A DNA stretch of 35,659 bases from Mammaliicoccus fleurettii (GTDB lineage: Bacteria > Bacillota > Bacilli > Staphylococcales > Staphylococcaceae): positions 1-35,659 of the forward strand of contig NZ_RXWZ01000029.1 of assembly GCF_003970575.1 (NCBI RefSeq), written 5' to 3'. The position numbers were made by a program, and so were the translations under genes. The notes below the pieces were generated by a model. It had not been told where the DNA came from and did no database searches. It saw nothing but the letters and a program-made list of their open reading frames with translations. Below, one piece after another: positions 22,836 through 34,091 of this stretch. Position 1 is the first letter of the stretch. Each line of letters starts with the position of its first letter.

Positions 22836-22874
22836 TTATAAAACCCCAATCTCTATTACGTATTTTCAAGAATA

Positions 22875-22903
22875 ATTATACTATAATTGTACGTGTTCTA
22901 CAA
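22875..22903 (-). promoter_or_regulatory. purR promoter
   Basis: Minus strand TTGTAG (22903-22898), 17 nt, TATAAT (22880-22875), immediately after the ispE stop codon. Confidence 0.6.
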
Positions 22904-22905
22904 AA

Positions 22906-23754
22906 TCAGCCAAGAAGACGTGCAATATAAACGTCATTACAACATCCCATTAAAGCATTGTACACTTGCTTAGCTTGTCGTTCTTTTTGCACAAAGCCGT
23001 ATACAGTTGGTCCACTTCCACTCATTAGTGCAGCATCCACACCACTATTTTTCATAGTATTCTTTAGCTTCTCAACTTCGGGATATAACTTCATCGTGAC
23101 CTTCTCAAGACTATTACCAAGTGTTTGGCATAGTACTCCATAATCGTTTTTTTCTAAAGCATCTCGGCAGTCTTGTGTGCGCACTTCAATCTTGTCATCC
23201 AAATTTAAAGCCCCATATATTTCAGGTGTTGATACGCCGATATCCGGTTTAGCGATAACTACCCAGGCAGAAGGTGGTTTTGGAAGGTGTGTTAATTTTT
23301 CACCTCTACCTTGGCACAATGCCGTCTTTCCATAAATACAAAAAGATATATCCGATCCAATTTCTGATGCAAGTTCACTTAAAGATTCCAGTGATTCGTT
23401 TATACCCCACAATTCATTCAAGCCTCTAAATGTTGCAGCTGCATCACTTGAACCACCTGCCAATCCTGCAGAGATAGGTATGCTTTTTTCTAATGAAATC
23501 TTCACACCTTCTTTAATATTGTATTTATCTTGCATCAATTTCGCTGCTTTATATGCTAGATTTCTGTGATCACTTGGCACGAAATTATGTTCAACATCAA
23601 TTATAATTTTACCGTCATCTCTACTTTCGAAAGTCAATCGATCATTTAAATCGACTGTTGTCATTATCATCTCTACTTCATGATAACCATCATCACGTTT
23701 GTACAATGTATCTAGTGTTAAATTAATTTTTGCTGGTGCAGTCTCATAAATCAT
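22906..23754 (-). CDS. ispE: 4-diphosphocytidyl-2-C-methylerythritol kinase
   Basis: A GHMP kinase of 282 residues. The ATP loop [14 protein letters not shown] lies at 93-106, the N-terminal APAKINLTL at 6-14, and the C-terminal [10 protein letters not shown] near 245-254. In E. coli and Bacillus it phosphorylates CDP-methylerythritol in the MEP pathway. Staphylococci as a rule use the mevalonate pathway, yet S. aureus keeps an ispE homologue in the same place; its role there is uncertain, and some members of the S. sciuri group are reported to carry MEP genes. No other MEP gene is in this window. The ATG follows GAGAGGG. Confidence 0.9.
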   Translation of the reverse strand: MIYETAPAKINLTLDTLYKRDDGYHEVEMIMTTVDLNDRLTFESRDDGKIIIDVEHNFVPSDHRNLAYKAAKLMQDKYNIKEGVKISLEKSIPISAGLAGGSSDAAATFRGLNELWGINESLESLSELASEIGSDISFCIYGKTALCQGRGEKLTHLPKPPSAWVVIAKPDIGVSTPEIYGALNLDDKIEVRTQDCRDALEKNDYGVLCQTLGNSLEKVTMKLYPEVEKLKNTMKNSGVDAALMSGSGPTVYGFVQKERQAKQVYNALMGCCNDVYIARLLG

Positions 23755-23785
23755 ATACTTGCCCTCTCTAAAACTTATTATTATG

Positions 23786-23794
23786 ATTTTACCA
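23786..23794 (-). promoter_or_regulatory. Candidate extended -10 promoter for ispE
   Basis: Minus strand TGGTAAAAT (23794-23786), identical to the nine bases before ftsH, lies between the veg terminator and ispE. No clear -35. Confidence 0.4.
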
Positions 23795-23841
23795 TAAATA
23801 AAAGTTAGAAAGTATTAGCTTTATTCTATTTTTCGCATAAT

Positions 23842-23886
23842 AAAAAACCCTACGCCATATCACAGTCATATCGCGTAGAGTTTTTT
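23842..23886 (-). terminator. veg terminator
   Basis: Minus-strand arms AAAAACTCTACGCGATAT / ATATGGCGTAGGGTTTTTT with two mismatches and a 7-nt loop, ending in T6. The flanking runs suit both strands. Confidence 0.85.
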
Positions 23887-23901
23887 ATTAAATACTTTAA
23901 T

Positions 23902-24165
23902 TTACTGAACTATAAATTCTTCTTTATGTTCATTCATAAAAGTTACTTGGACATTCTCAGTTAATACATCAGTGTATGTATAAGATACACGTTCAAAATT
24001 ATGTTTCTCTTGATCTAATTCGACCACGAAAACTGATGGATACGTTTCCTTAAGCACGCCACTGCGCTCAATTAACTTCTTACGTCCTCCATTAGCTTTA
24101 AGTACAATACGATTTCCTAATTGACAATCTAATATTTTTTTGATGTCTACTAAAGTCTTCGGCAT
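23902..24165 (-). CDS. veg: Veg protein (DUF1021)
   Basis: Small 87-residue beta-rich protein conserved in Bacilli, known in B. subtilis for its very strong vegetative promoter and for an effect on biofilm matrix genes through SinR; biochemical function is not settled. The family block [20 protein letters not shown] covers about residues 19-38. I chose ATG 24165 because GAGGTGG lies just upstream and the B. subtilis protein starts MPKTL-like; the frame open to 24240 covers the promoter. It stands alone between rsmA and a terminator, with two near-consensus promoters. Confidence 0.93.
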   Translation of the reverse strand: MPKTLVDIKKILDCQLGNRIVLKANGGRKKLIERSGVLKETYPSVFVVELDQEKHNFERVSYTYTDVLTENVQVTFMNEHKEEFIVQ

Positions 24166-24190
24166 ATTGACCCACCTCGCTATAAATAAA

Positions 24191-24219
24191 ATTATACTAC
24201 GAAAGTGGTATTTTGTCAA
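24191..24219 (-). promoter_or_regulatory. veg promoter, full consensus
   Basis: Minus strand TTGACA (24219-24214), 17 nt, TATAAT (24196-24191): a perfect sigma-A match at optimal spacing, upstream of the homologue of the gene behind the classic B. subtilis Pveg. Confidence 0.9.
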
Positions 24220-24230
24220 ATAAAATTTAA

Positions 24231-24259
24231 ATTTTATCAATTAGAGAACGCATTGTCAA
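24231..24259 (-). promoter_or_regulatory. Second, upstream veg promoter
   Basis: Minus strand TTGACA (24259-24254), 17 nt, TAAAAT (24236-24231), 40 nt upstream of the first and just downstream of the rsmA stop. The A/T-rich DNA between would also serve as an UP element for the main promoter. Confidence 0.65.
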
Positions 24260-24264
24260 TATAT

Positions 24265-25702
<1,438 letters not shown>

Positions 25703-25719
25703 GATATCTTCCTTCTTTA

Positions 25720-25753
25720 AAGATGCCCCAAAACAACCGTTTTGGGGCATCTT
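25720..25753 (-). terminator. Hairpin between tatD and rnmV
   Basis: Perfect 15-bp stem AAGATGCCCCAAAAC / GTTTTGGGGCATCTT with a 4-nt loop, starting about 4 nt after the tatD stop. Only TTTAAAG follows on the minus strand, so the T tract is poor and termination may be partial. Confidence 0.7.
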
Positions 25754-25756
25754 ATT

Positions 25757-26521
25757 TTATAATTTAAATAATCTTTCAGCATTTTTTGTAGTTGCTTCAC
25801 AAACTTCTTCATATGAAAGTCCTCGTAGTTCAGCGATTTGCTCAGCAACAAGTTTAACGCGCGCTGGTTCATTTCTCTTTCCTCTATAAGGATGAGGTGA
25901 TAAGAAAGGCGCATCCGTTTCAACTAACAATCTATCTAAAGGTACATGTTGAGCTACTTCTTTAGGTTGTTTAGCATTTTTAAAGGTAACTGGTCCACCT
26001 AATGAAACATAAAAATTCATTTTTAATATTTCATCAGCTATTTCATTTGAACCACTGAAGCTATGCATAATACCGCCAACTTCACTTGCACTTTCTTCCC
26101 TTAAAATGTCTACACAATCTTGAGTCGCTTCTCTGTTATGAATAATAATAGGTAGTTGCACGCGTTTAGCTAATGCTATTTGCTTTCTAAATACTTCTTT
26201 TTGAATATCCTTAGGTGATTTATCCCAATGATAATCTAGTCCCATTTCACCTATACCAATAATTTTTGGATGCTTAGAAAGCTCTTCAATCCACTCTAAA
26301 CGTTCTTCTGTACAGTCAATCGCATCGACAGGATGCCAACCAATAATTCCATAAATAAAATTGTATTGGTCAATCAGTTTCATTGTTCTTTCGATTGTTT
26401 TTGTATCAAATCCAACAACGAACATTCTATCGATACCTTCTTCTAATGCTCTGTCTATAACTTCTTGTAAATCCTCGTCATATTGGTCGGCATTTAAATG
26501 GACATGTGTATCTATTAGCAT
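25757..26521 (-). CDS. tatD: TatD-family metal-dependent deoxyribonuclease (YabD)
   Basis: TIM-barrel metallohydrolase with 3'-5' DNase activity in studied homologues. Metal ligands are visible in IDTHVHLNADQY (HxH), GEMGLDYHW, PIIIHNREA, MHSFSG and ETDAPFLSPHPYRGKRNEPA. The ATG at 26521 (254 residues) is preferred: GGAAGG lies 9-10 nt upstream, while the ATG at 26530 overlaps it. It follows metG by about 20 nt and probably shares its transcript, the same order as metS-yabD in B. subtilis. Confidence 0.94.
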   Translation of the reverse strand: MLIDTHVHLNADQYDEDLQEVIDRALEEGIDRMFVVGFDTKTIERTMKLIDQYNFIYGIIGWHPVDAIDCTEERLEWIEELSKHPKIIGIGEMGLDYHWDKSPKDIQKEVFRKQIALAKRVQLPIIIHNREATQDCVDILREESASEVGGIMHSFSGSNEIADEILKMNFYVSLGGPVTFKNAKQPKEVAQHVPLDRLLVETDAPFLSPHPYRGKRNEPARVKLVAEQIAELRGLSYEEVCEATTKNAERLFKL

Positions 26522-26542
26522 TCGAACCATCCTTCCAATTCT

Positions 26543-28549
<2,007 letters not shown>

Positions 28550-28567
28550 CTAATATCTTATCTATAT

Positions 28568-28596
28568 AATATACCGAAAATTAAGCATTTTTTCAA
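28568..28596 (-). promoter_or_regulatory. metG-tatD promoter
   Basis: Minus strand TTGAAA (28596-28591), 17 nt, TATATT (28573-28568), about 30 nt before the metG start, so the leader is short. Confidence 0.65.
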
Positions 28597-28672
28597 TATT
28601 CCCCTATTATAGTAAGGGCTTCATGAATTGTTTTTTATTTGAAAAATTAAACGCTTGCAATATATTGTATTA

Positions 28673-28701
28673 TTGACATTTCCTTGAATTCATATTAGTA
28701 T
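28673..28701 (+). promoter_or_regulatory. abrB promoter
   Basis: Plus strand TTGACA (28673-28678), 17 nt, TAGTAT (28696-28701). The transcript would begin near 28708, just ahead of a pair of direct repeats. Confidence 0.6.
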
Positions 28702-28716
28702 ACTATTTATATAATT

Positions 28717-28734
28717 GTCGAATGAATGTCGAAT
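28717..28734 (+). repeat. Direct repeat GTCGAAT x2 in the abrB leader
   Basis: GTCGAAT occurs at 28717-28723 and 28728-28734, 11 bp apart (one helical turn), between the promoter and the abrB ribosome binding site. Placement fits an operator for autoregulation, which is inference. Confidence 0.45.
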
Positions 28735-28770
28735 TAGATAATTATGGTTTTATTAAACGGAGGTAAAATG

Positions 28771-29046
28771 ATGAAATCAACTGGAATCGTGCGTAAAGTA
28801 GATGAACTAGGCCGTGTAGTAATTCCAATCGAATTACGACGCATATTAGACATCGCTGAGAAAGATGCTTTGGAGATTTATACTGATGATGATAAAATTA
28901 TTTTAAAGAAATATTCACCTAACATGACATGTCAAGTTACTGGCGATGTTTCAGAGGAAAATTTTGTATTAGCTGATGGTAAAATCGTCTTAAGTAAAGA
29001 AGGCGCTCAGCAATTAATTAACGAGATTGAAAACAAATCAAAATAA
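28771..29046 (+). CDS. abrB: AbrB transition-state regulator
   Basis: DNA-binding swapped-hairpin (SpoVT/AbrB) protein. The N-terminal domain KSTGIVRKVDELGRVVIPIE is nearly the same as B. subtilis AbrB, including the basic residues used for DNA contact, and the C-terminal multimerisation half (NMTCQVTGDVSEEN, ADGKIVLSKEGAQQLI) is also kept. I chose the second ATG of ATGATG (91 residues), 7 nt after GGAGG. In Bacillus AbrB represses post-exponential genes and its own gene; target genes here are unknown. It is the only plus-strand gene, divergent from metG, and shares a two-way terminator with rsmI. Confidence 0.94.
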   Translation: MKSTGIVRKVDELGRVVIPIELRRILDIAEKDALEIYTDDDKIILKKYSPNMTCQVTGDVSEENFVLADGKIVLSKEGAQQLINEIENKSK

Positions 29047-29061
29047 TAAAAGGTCCATATT

Positions 29062-29108
29062 AAAAAAGGAAAATTTAAAGTACACCGTACTTTAAATTTT
29101 CCTTTTTT
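29062..29108. terminator. Bidirectional terminator between abrB and rsmI
   Basis: A perfect 22-bp inverted repeat (29062-29083 / 29087-29108) with arms running from A6GG to CCT6 and a 3-nt loop. It serves abrB on the plus strand and rsmI on the minus strand; the rsmI stop codon (29109-29107) overlaps its edge. Confidence 0.93.
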
Positions 29109-29949
29109 ATTTTTCGACATGATAAGACTCATATACATCTCTTTTTTTCATCTTTCTATCAACAGATACTTGTTTTATAGCATCCTTAGATTTCATGTCA
29201 TGTTCTTTTATATAAATTTCGACATGCTGATTTAAATCCATGCCTTCCCACCAATGAGTCTCTTGACTAGATTCATCTATTCCTTCAATCAAAATAACGA
29301 ATTCGCCTTTTTGTGGAATCTTCTCTTCTTCTAACATTTGTTCTATCACTTCTATTTGATTCGTTTCAACTTGTTCAAACTTTTTAGTGAGTTCTCTTCC
29401 TATTGCTACTTTTCGTTCAGGGTCTATCTCAGCAATGGCTCTTACAGTTTGTTTAATTCTATAAGGAGATTCGTAAATCATAGATGTCGATTCTCTACTC
29501 ATCCATTTTTGAAGGACTTCATGTTTTTCTTTAGCATGCCTTGGTAAAAAACCCAGAAATACAAATTTGTAAGATGGAAGTCCACTTGTCATCAATGCTG
29601 TTATTGCAGCGTTTGGTCCCGGAATTGTTTCAACTCGGAAATCTTGCTCTCTCACTTGATTCACAAGTTCGTATCCAGGGTCACTAATACAAGGACAGCC
29701 TGCATCAGAAACTAACGCAATTTGCTTACCCTCTTCTAACAGTCTTAAAATTTGTTCTGAAGACTTATCTTTATTATGTTCATGATAAGACTTTAAAGGT
29801 GTTTGTATTTGATAATGTTGGCAAAGTTTAGCTGTCACACGTGTATCTTCACAAAAAATATAATCCACTTCAGTTAAAGTCCTTACCGCGCGATATGTGA
29901 TATCTTCTAAATTTCCAATTGGCGTTCCCACTAAATATAATATAGACAT
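29107..29949 (-). CDS. rsmI: 16S rRNA (cytidine1402-2'-O)-methyltransferase
   Basis: Methylates the ribose of C1402 in the 30S decoding centre. It is a tetrapyrrole-methylase-fold enzyme: LYLVGTPIGNLEDITYRA at the N terminus, FCEDTR, LKSYHEHNK, VSDAGCPCISDPGYEL and ETIPGPNAA, with FVILIEG near the end. The GCPC in the glycine-rich SAM loop carries two cysteines where I recall GTP or GLP in relatives. I chose ATG 29949 (280 residues) since AAGGATGAG precedes it at normal spacing; an ATG at 29958 is too close to that site. It starts 1 nt after the yazA stop. Confidence 0.95.
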   Translation of the reverse strand: MSILYLVGTPIGNLEDITYRAVRTLTEVDYIFCEDTRVTAKLCQHYQIQTPLKSYHEHNKDKSSEQILRLLEEGKQIALVSDAGCPCISDPGYELVNQVREQDFRVETIPGPNAAITALMTSGLPSYKFVFLGFLPRHAKEKHEVLQKWMSRESTSMIYESPYRIKQTVRAIAEIDPERKVAIGRELTKKFEQVETNQIEVIEQMLEEEKIPQKGEFVILIEGIDESSQETHWWEGMDLNQHVEIYIKEHDMKSKDAIKQVSVDRKMKKRDVYESYHVEK

Positions 29950-29950
29950 A

Positions 29951-30199
29951 TTACTCATCCTTTATAAGTGCTAGTTTTTGCTTTCTAGTTAATTGCTTAA
30001 GTGCATATTCTCTTTTCAATGCTTCTGACTTATTATTAAATATTTCATGATATACAAGCTTAACAGGACGTCTAATCCTTGTATATTTAGCACCTTTTCC
30101 ATCGTTATGAACTTTCAACCTTCTTTCCAAATCTGTTGTATATCCAGTATATAGTGTATGATCTTTACATTCTAATATATATGTATAATGTTTATCCAT
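29951..30199 (-). CDS. yazA: GIY-YIG nuclease domain protein YazA
   Basis: Single-domain 82-residue protein of the UPF0213 group. The core reads [28 protein letters not shown] (GIY...YIG equivalents plus catalytic-type Arg), then [18 protein letters not shown]. No cellular role is known for the family. It overlaps the upstream methyltransferase gene by 8 nt and leads directly into rsmI, as in other Bacilli. Confidence 0.93.
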   Translation of the reverse strand: MDKHYTYILECKDHTLYTGYTTDLERRLKVHNDGKGAKYTRIRRPVKLVYHEIFNNKSEALKREYALKQLTRKQKLALIKDE

Positions 30200-30920
30200 A
30201 ATAGACAGCCTTCATTTCTGCCGAATATTCACCATTTGCATCATAGATATAAAACGGTTGTTCTACTTTTAAACCAACCTGACCTCCACTTCGACCTTCA
30301 ACTAATATCGTGACTGCTTCTGTCTTTTTCGGCGTACTGTACACCATTCTTAATCTTTTAGGTTCAATATTATATTGTCTATAAAGACTTAAGACATCCA
30401 TCAGTCTTTCTGCCCTATGAACCATCACTAATTTACCACCTTGTTTCAATAAATGCTTACTCGCTTTTACGACATCCTCAAGCGTACACAATATTTCATG
30501 TCTAGCTATTTTATGTGCTTCCTTTTGATGTTGCATTTGCTGATTTTCTTTAAAATATGGTGGATTAACTGTCACTACATCAAATGTAGAAGGCATATAT
30601 GTATTCGATACATTTTTTAAATCCATATGTTCAATCGAAATTTGATCTTCAAGTCGATTATGACGTAATGTTCTTTGAGCCATTTCTACTAACGCTTCTT
30701 GAATTTCTATACCTTTAATTGTAGATTGAGATTTATAAGCTAATAACAATGGAATGATACCGTTACCTGTGCATAAATCCATTACTTTATCTTTATTACG
30801 TACGCTAGTAAATTCTCCTAATAACAACGCATCAGTTGAAAATGAAAACACTTCATCATTTTGAATAATTTCATATTTCTCTCTTAATAATTGGTCGAGT
30901 CTTTCTCCTGAATTAAGCAT
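30192..30920 (-). CDS. trmN6: TrmN6-like tRNA1(Val) adenine-N6 methyltransferase (YabB)
   Basis: Class I SAM methyltransferase of 242 residues. It has the SAM loop [20 protein letters not shown], and the N6-adenine catalytic motif NPPYF near residue 119. E. coli TrmN6 (YfiC) modifies A37 of tRNA1-Val; the staphylococcal substrate is not established and this assignment rests on homology. The ATG follows GAGGTG. The yabA terminator ends only 14 nt upstream, so expression depends on read-through. Confidence 0.88.
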   Translation of the reverse strand: MLNSGERLDQLLREKYEIIQNDEVFSFSTDALLLGEFTSVRNKDKVMDLCTGNGIIPLLLAYKSQSTIKGIEIQEALVEMAQRTLRHNRLEDQISIEHMDLKNVSNTYMPSTFDVVTVNPPYFKENQQMQHQKEAHKIARHEILCTLEDVVKASKHLLKQGGKLVMVHRAERLMDVLSLYRQYNIEPKRLRMVYSTPKKTEAVTILVEGRSGGQVGLKVEQPFYIYDANGEYSAEMKAVYYG

Positions 30921-30934
30921 TAAAACACCTCATT

Positions 30935-30964
30935 TAAAAAATCAGGCATATTAAATGCCTGATT
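30935..30964 (-). terminator. Terminator between yabA and trmN6
   Basis: Minus-strand stem AATCAGGCAT / ATGCCTGATT with a 5-nt loop and T6, starting about 4 nt after the yabA stop and ending 14 nt before the next ATG. Confidence 0.85.
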
Positions 30965-30967
30965 CAT

Positions 30968-31303
30968 TTAGTCTCTATTTAGCACTTCTAAACAAAATAA
31001 ACAATCTTGTCCTTGTCTATGTTTACCAAATAATTCTCCACGACAAATGTGAAATCCTTCATGATATAACATAGCGAAATTGTCTCTGCTTTGAAGTGGC
31101 TTTGTTTTTTTGTTTGTTTTTTTCTGTTGTGGCACTTCATTAGATTCAATTACTCTCTTCAAGCTATCATTTTCCATCTGAAGCGCAACATTATCTTCAA
31201 CTAATTCCACTGCCTGGTTTTTCAACTTTTCCATGTGGTCATTAATTTGTTTAAGTTCATTTTCTAGTGTCATAATCGTTTCAAACAACTCGTCCCTATT
31301 CAC
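30968..31303 (-). CDS. yabA: Replication initiation control protein YabA
   Basis: Restrains initiation by binding DnaA and DnaN. The 111-residue protein has an N-terminal leucine-rich coiled coil (about 5-50) for tetramerisation, a lysine-rich linker, and a C-terminal zinc domain with HEGFHICRGELFG and CLFC (H, C and CxxC ligands). It is placed between ricT and the methyltransferase gene, close to holB, another sliding-clamp-related gene. The ATG is 14 nt after the ricT stop with GGAGG upstream. Confidence 0.95.
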   Translation of the reverse strand: MNRDELFETIMTLENELKQINDHMEKLKNQAVELVEDNVALQMENDSLKRVIESNEVPQQKKTNKKTKPLQSRDNFAMLYHEGFHICRGELFGKHRQGQDCLFCLEVLNRD

Positions 31304-31317
31304 AATATAATCCTCCC

Positions 31318-32124
31318 TTATGAATGGACTTCAAGTAATTCATCAAGTTTATAATCAAAAAGTTGTTCGAAACCTTTCACTTTAACTTGCATAGTTATAT
31401 CTAAAATATTCAATCCTACCACTTTACCATCACCCTCAGGCGTAACAACAGTTGTACCAACATCAGGTAATTCATTTCTCACATCTTCATAATAGTCATT
31501 TTCATATTTTAAACAACACATTAATCTACCACATGCACCTGATATTTTAGTTGGATTTAGAGATAGATTTTGATCTTTAGCCATTTTAATTGAAACTGGC
31601 TCAAAATCACCTAAAAATGTTGAACAACAATGAGAACGACCACATGGTCCAATTCCACCTAATAATTTCGCTTCATCTCTGACACCGATTTGTCTTAATT
31701 CAATACGTGTCTTTAATTCATAAGCTAATGATTTAACTAGTGTTCTAAAATCTATTCTATCATCCGCAGTAAAATTGAAAATAACTTTGCTTTTATCTAA
31801 TGTGTATTCACAGTTTACAAGTCTCATGTTTAACTCATGATTTTTAACAAGTTCTTTACACAGTGACAATGCATCTTCTGCGTCTTTTAGATTATCTTGA
31901 TACTTCTGCACATCTTCTTCAGTAGCATGTCGAATAACTTCTTTAAGAGGTAAGACAACATCGTCTTTTCCAACATGGCGGTTAGTTAGTTTAACTTGGC
32001 CCAGTTCAATCCCACGTTTAGACTCTACTACTACTAAATCATTTTCCTTAAAACGTTCCCCATTAGGTGAGAAATATTCTTTTTTCCCAGCTACTTGAAA
32101 TTGAACACCTATTATTTCATACAT
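31318..32124 (-). CDS. ricT: RicT (YaaT), PSP1-domain iron-sulfur regulator of RNA processing
   Basis: Part of the RicA-RicF-RicT complex that carries [4Fe-4S] clusters and directs RNase Y cleavage of operon mRNAs in B. subtilis; S. aureus homologues are also tied to RNase Y. Cysteines cluster in GGIGPCGRSHCCSTF and GACGRLMCCLKYE, the PSP1 signature. I chose ATG 32124 (268 residues) with AAGAGGTG in front; it starts 4 nt after holB ends, so the frame reaching back to 32142 would overlap holB. A YaaR-type gene does not lie between darA and holB here, unlike Bacillus. Confidence 0.94.
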   Translation of the reverse strand: MYEIIGVQFQVAGKKEYFSPNGERFKENDLVVVESKRGIELGQVKLTNRHVGKDDVVLPLKEVIRHATEEDVQKYQDNLKDAEDALSLCKELVKNHELNMRLVNCEYTLDKSKVIFNFTADDRIDFRTLVKSLAYELKTRIELRQIGVRDEAKLLGGIGPCGRSHCCSTFLGDFEPVSIKMAKDQNLSLNPTKISGACGRLMCCLKYENDYYEDVRNELPDVGTTVVTPEGDGKVVGLNILDITMQVKVKGFEQLFDYKLDELLEVHS

Positions 32125-32128
32125 TCTA

Positions 32129-33055
32129 TCACCTCTTCCCATTTATAACCATTTGTTCTAACACTAACGTTGCATTCACGTTTTGAGCTAGTTTGCGGTT
32201 AGCTTCCGTAATAACTTGTATATAATTCGAGATATCATTCAATGATAAATATTTACTTATTTCTGCAATTTCTACTTCTAAATCTGGATATGCTTTAATT
32301 ACATCTAGTTGTATTTTAGCATGTAATATATCTTGAAAATAAGTATTTAAACTATTTAAAAATAATTGCTGTAAAGGACGTGTATTAGCAATTTTTGTGC
32401 ATTCGATCAAATATATCAACGCCATTTGTTTATCTTTTACCATTAATTCCGCTAATTTAGTTACTGATTTTCTTAGTTGTGTAAACGATTGCTCTTCAGT
32501 TAGTGAAATGGCTTCTTCTTTATCTGAAGTAATAAAGCTAAGTGTATGTGCAATCGCAGAAGAAATACCAGACAGTTTTAATTCTTCTATATAATTTTCT
32601 TTCGATGCTGGTTTAAAATGAACGAGTTGGCATCTTGAATGTATTGTTGGTAATATTTGATCTTTCTTAGTTGTAAGTAACAAGGCAATCGTATTTGGAG
32701 GTGGTTCTTCCAAAAATTTCAAAATACTATTTTCACCCTGTACTGTTAGTTTATCAAAAGCTTCAATAATGTAAACTTTATATTGACTTTCTATTGGCTT
32801 TTGATTCATTTTTCTTAATAATTCTTCTATTTGTTGTTTCTTTATAGTCGTTTCATCTGTTTGTATATATACGAAATCCGGGTGGTTAAAACTTTGAACT
32901 TTTGAAATACAAGCTTGTTCAGCATCACATAATATCTGTTCTGCAAAATACATAGCTGTAGACTTCATTTCAAACATGTTATCTCCTTCAAATAAATAAG
33001 CATGAGATAACTGTTTAGCACTTAATAAATGATCAATTTCTTTTGTTAATTGCAT
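32129..33055 (-). CDS. holB: DNA polymerase III delta' subunit
   Basis: Clamp-loader subunit that helps load the sliding clamp. The 308-residue AAA+ protein starts with SHAYLFEGDNMFEMKS, where the Walker A motif is degenerate and non-ATP-binding as expected for delta', and contains KFLEEPPPNTIALLLTT and HSRCQLVHF of the sensor region. No zinc CxxC set is visible. The ATG follows AAGGAG. A terminator after darA ends 19 nt upstream of the start. Confidence 0.93.
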   Translation of the reverse strand: MQLTKEIDHLLSAKQLSHAYLFEGDNMFEMKSTAMYFAEQILCDAEQACISKVQSFNHPDFVYIQTDETTIKKQQIEELLRKMNQKPIESQYKVYIIEAFDKLTVQGENSILKFLEEPPPNTIALLLTTKKDQILPTIHSRCQLVHFKPASKENYIEELKLSGISSAIAHTLSFITSDKEEAISLTEEQSFTQLRKSVTKLAELMVKDKQMALIYLIECTKIANTRPLQQLFLNSLNTYFQDILHAKIQLDVIKAYPDLEVEIAEISKYLSLNDISNYIQVITEANRKLAQNVNATLVLEQMVINGKR

Positions 33056-33074
33056 TTTTTACGCTCCTTGCAAT

Positions 33075-33098
33075 AAAAAAGCTGCACAAACGGCAGCT
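33075..33098 (-). terminator. Terminator between darA and holB
   Basis: Minus-strand stem AGCTGC / GCAGCT with a 7-nt loop followed by T6 (33080-33075). It lies about 10 nt after the darA stop and 19 nt before the holB ATG. The stem is short, so read-through is plausible. Confidence 0.75.
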
Positions 33099-33107
33099 AA
33101 TCAGTTC

Positions 33108-33470
<363 letters not shown>

Positions 33471-33485
<15 letters not shown>

Positions 33486-34091
33486 AAATTTTACTATCAT
33501 GAAATACGCTTCTTCTATAACCTTTTCTAATGGTTGAGTTGCATCAATAACTTTAATTCTATCTGGATACTCAGCAATCAATTTTTTGTAACCATCTGTT
33601 ACTTTATGATGAAATTCAATTTTTTCTTTATCAAGACGATTAGCCTCACGCTGATTATCTTTAATTCTGTTTAATCCAATTTCAGCAGGTACATCAAAAT
33701 ATAAAGTCAAATCTGGATAACGGCTCTCAATAGCAAATTCATTAATTGCCTTAACTTCTTCTACCCCAATTTCACGAGCGTAACCTTGATAACTTAACGA
33801 ACTATCAACAAAACGATCACAAAGTACGATGCCGTCTTTATTTAATTGAGGTAAAATTTTCTCTACTAAATGTTGTCTTCTCGCAGCTGCAAATAATAAT
33901 GCTTCTGTTCTTTCATCCATTTCATCATCACTGTCTAACAATAGATTTCTAATAGCTTCGCTTATTTTGATACCACCTGGTTCTCTCGTAAGCAATATAT
34001 CATAATCATCTTCTAGCATCTCAAAAACTTTATGTATAACTGTTGTTTTCCCAGAACCTTCTGGCCCTTCAAATGTTATAAATTGACCCAT
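33471..34091 (-). CDS. tmk: Thymidylate kinase
   Basis: Phosphorylates dTMP to dTDP. P-loop FEGPEGSGKTT (7-17), the substrate block TREPGG, the LID-side DRFVDSSLSYQG and FDVPAEIGLNR are all present in 206 residues. The ATG comes immediately after the stop codon of the upstream decarboxylase gene (TAAATG) with AAAGGATG as ribosome binding site, so the two are coupled. The order decarboxylase-tmk-darA-holB matches Bacillus yaaO-tmk-yaaQ. Confidence 0.97.

Noticed and set aside
22836-22905. PurBox pair upstream of purR
   Set aside because: ACACGTAC and AATACGTAAT resemble parts of a PurBox, but neither fits the CCGAA core I would require.
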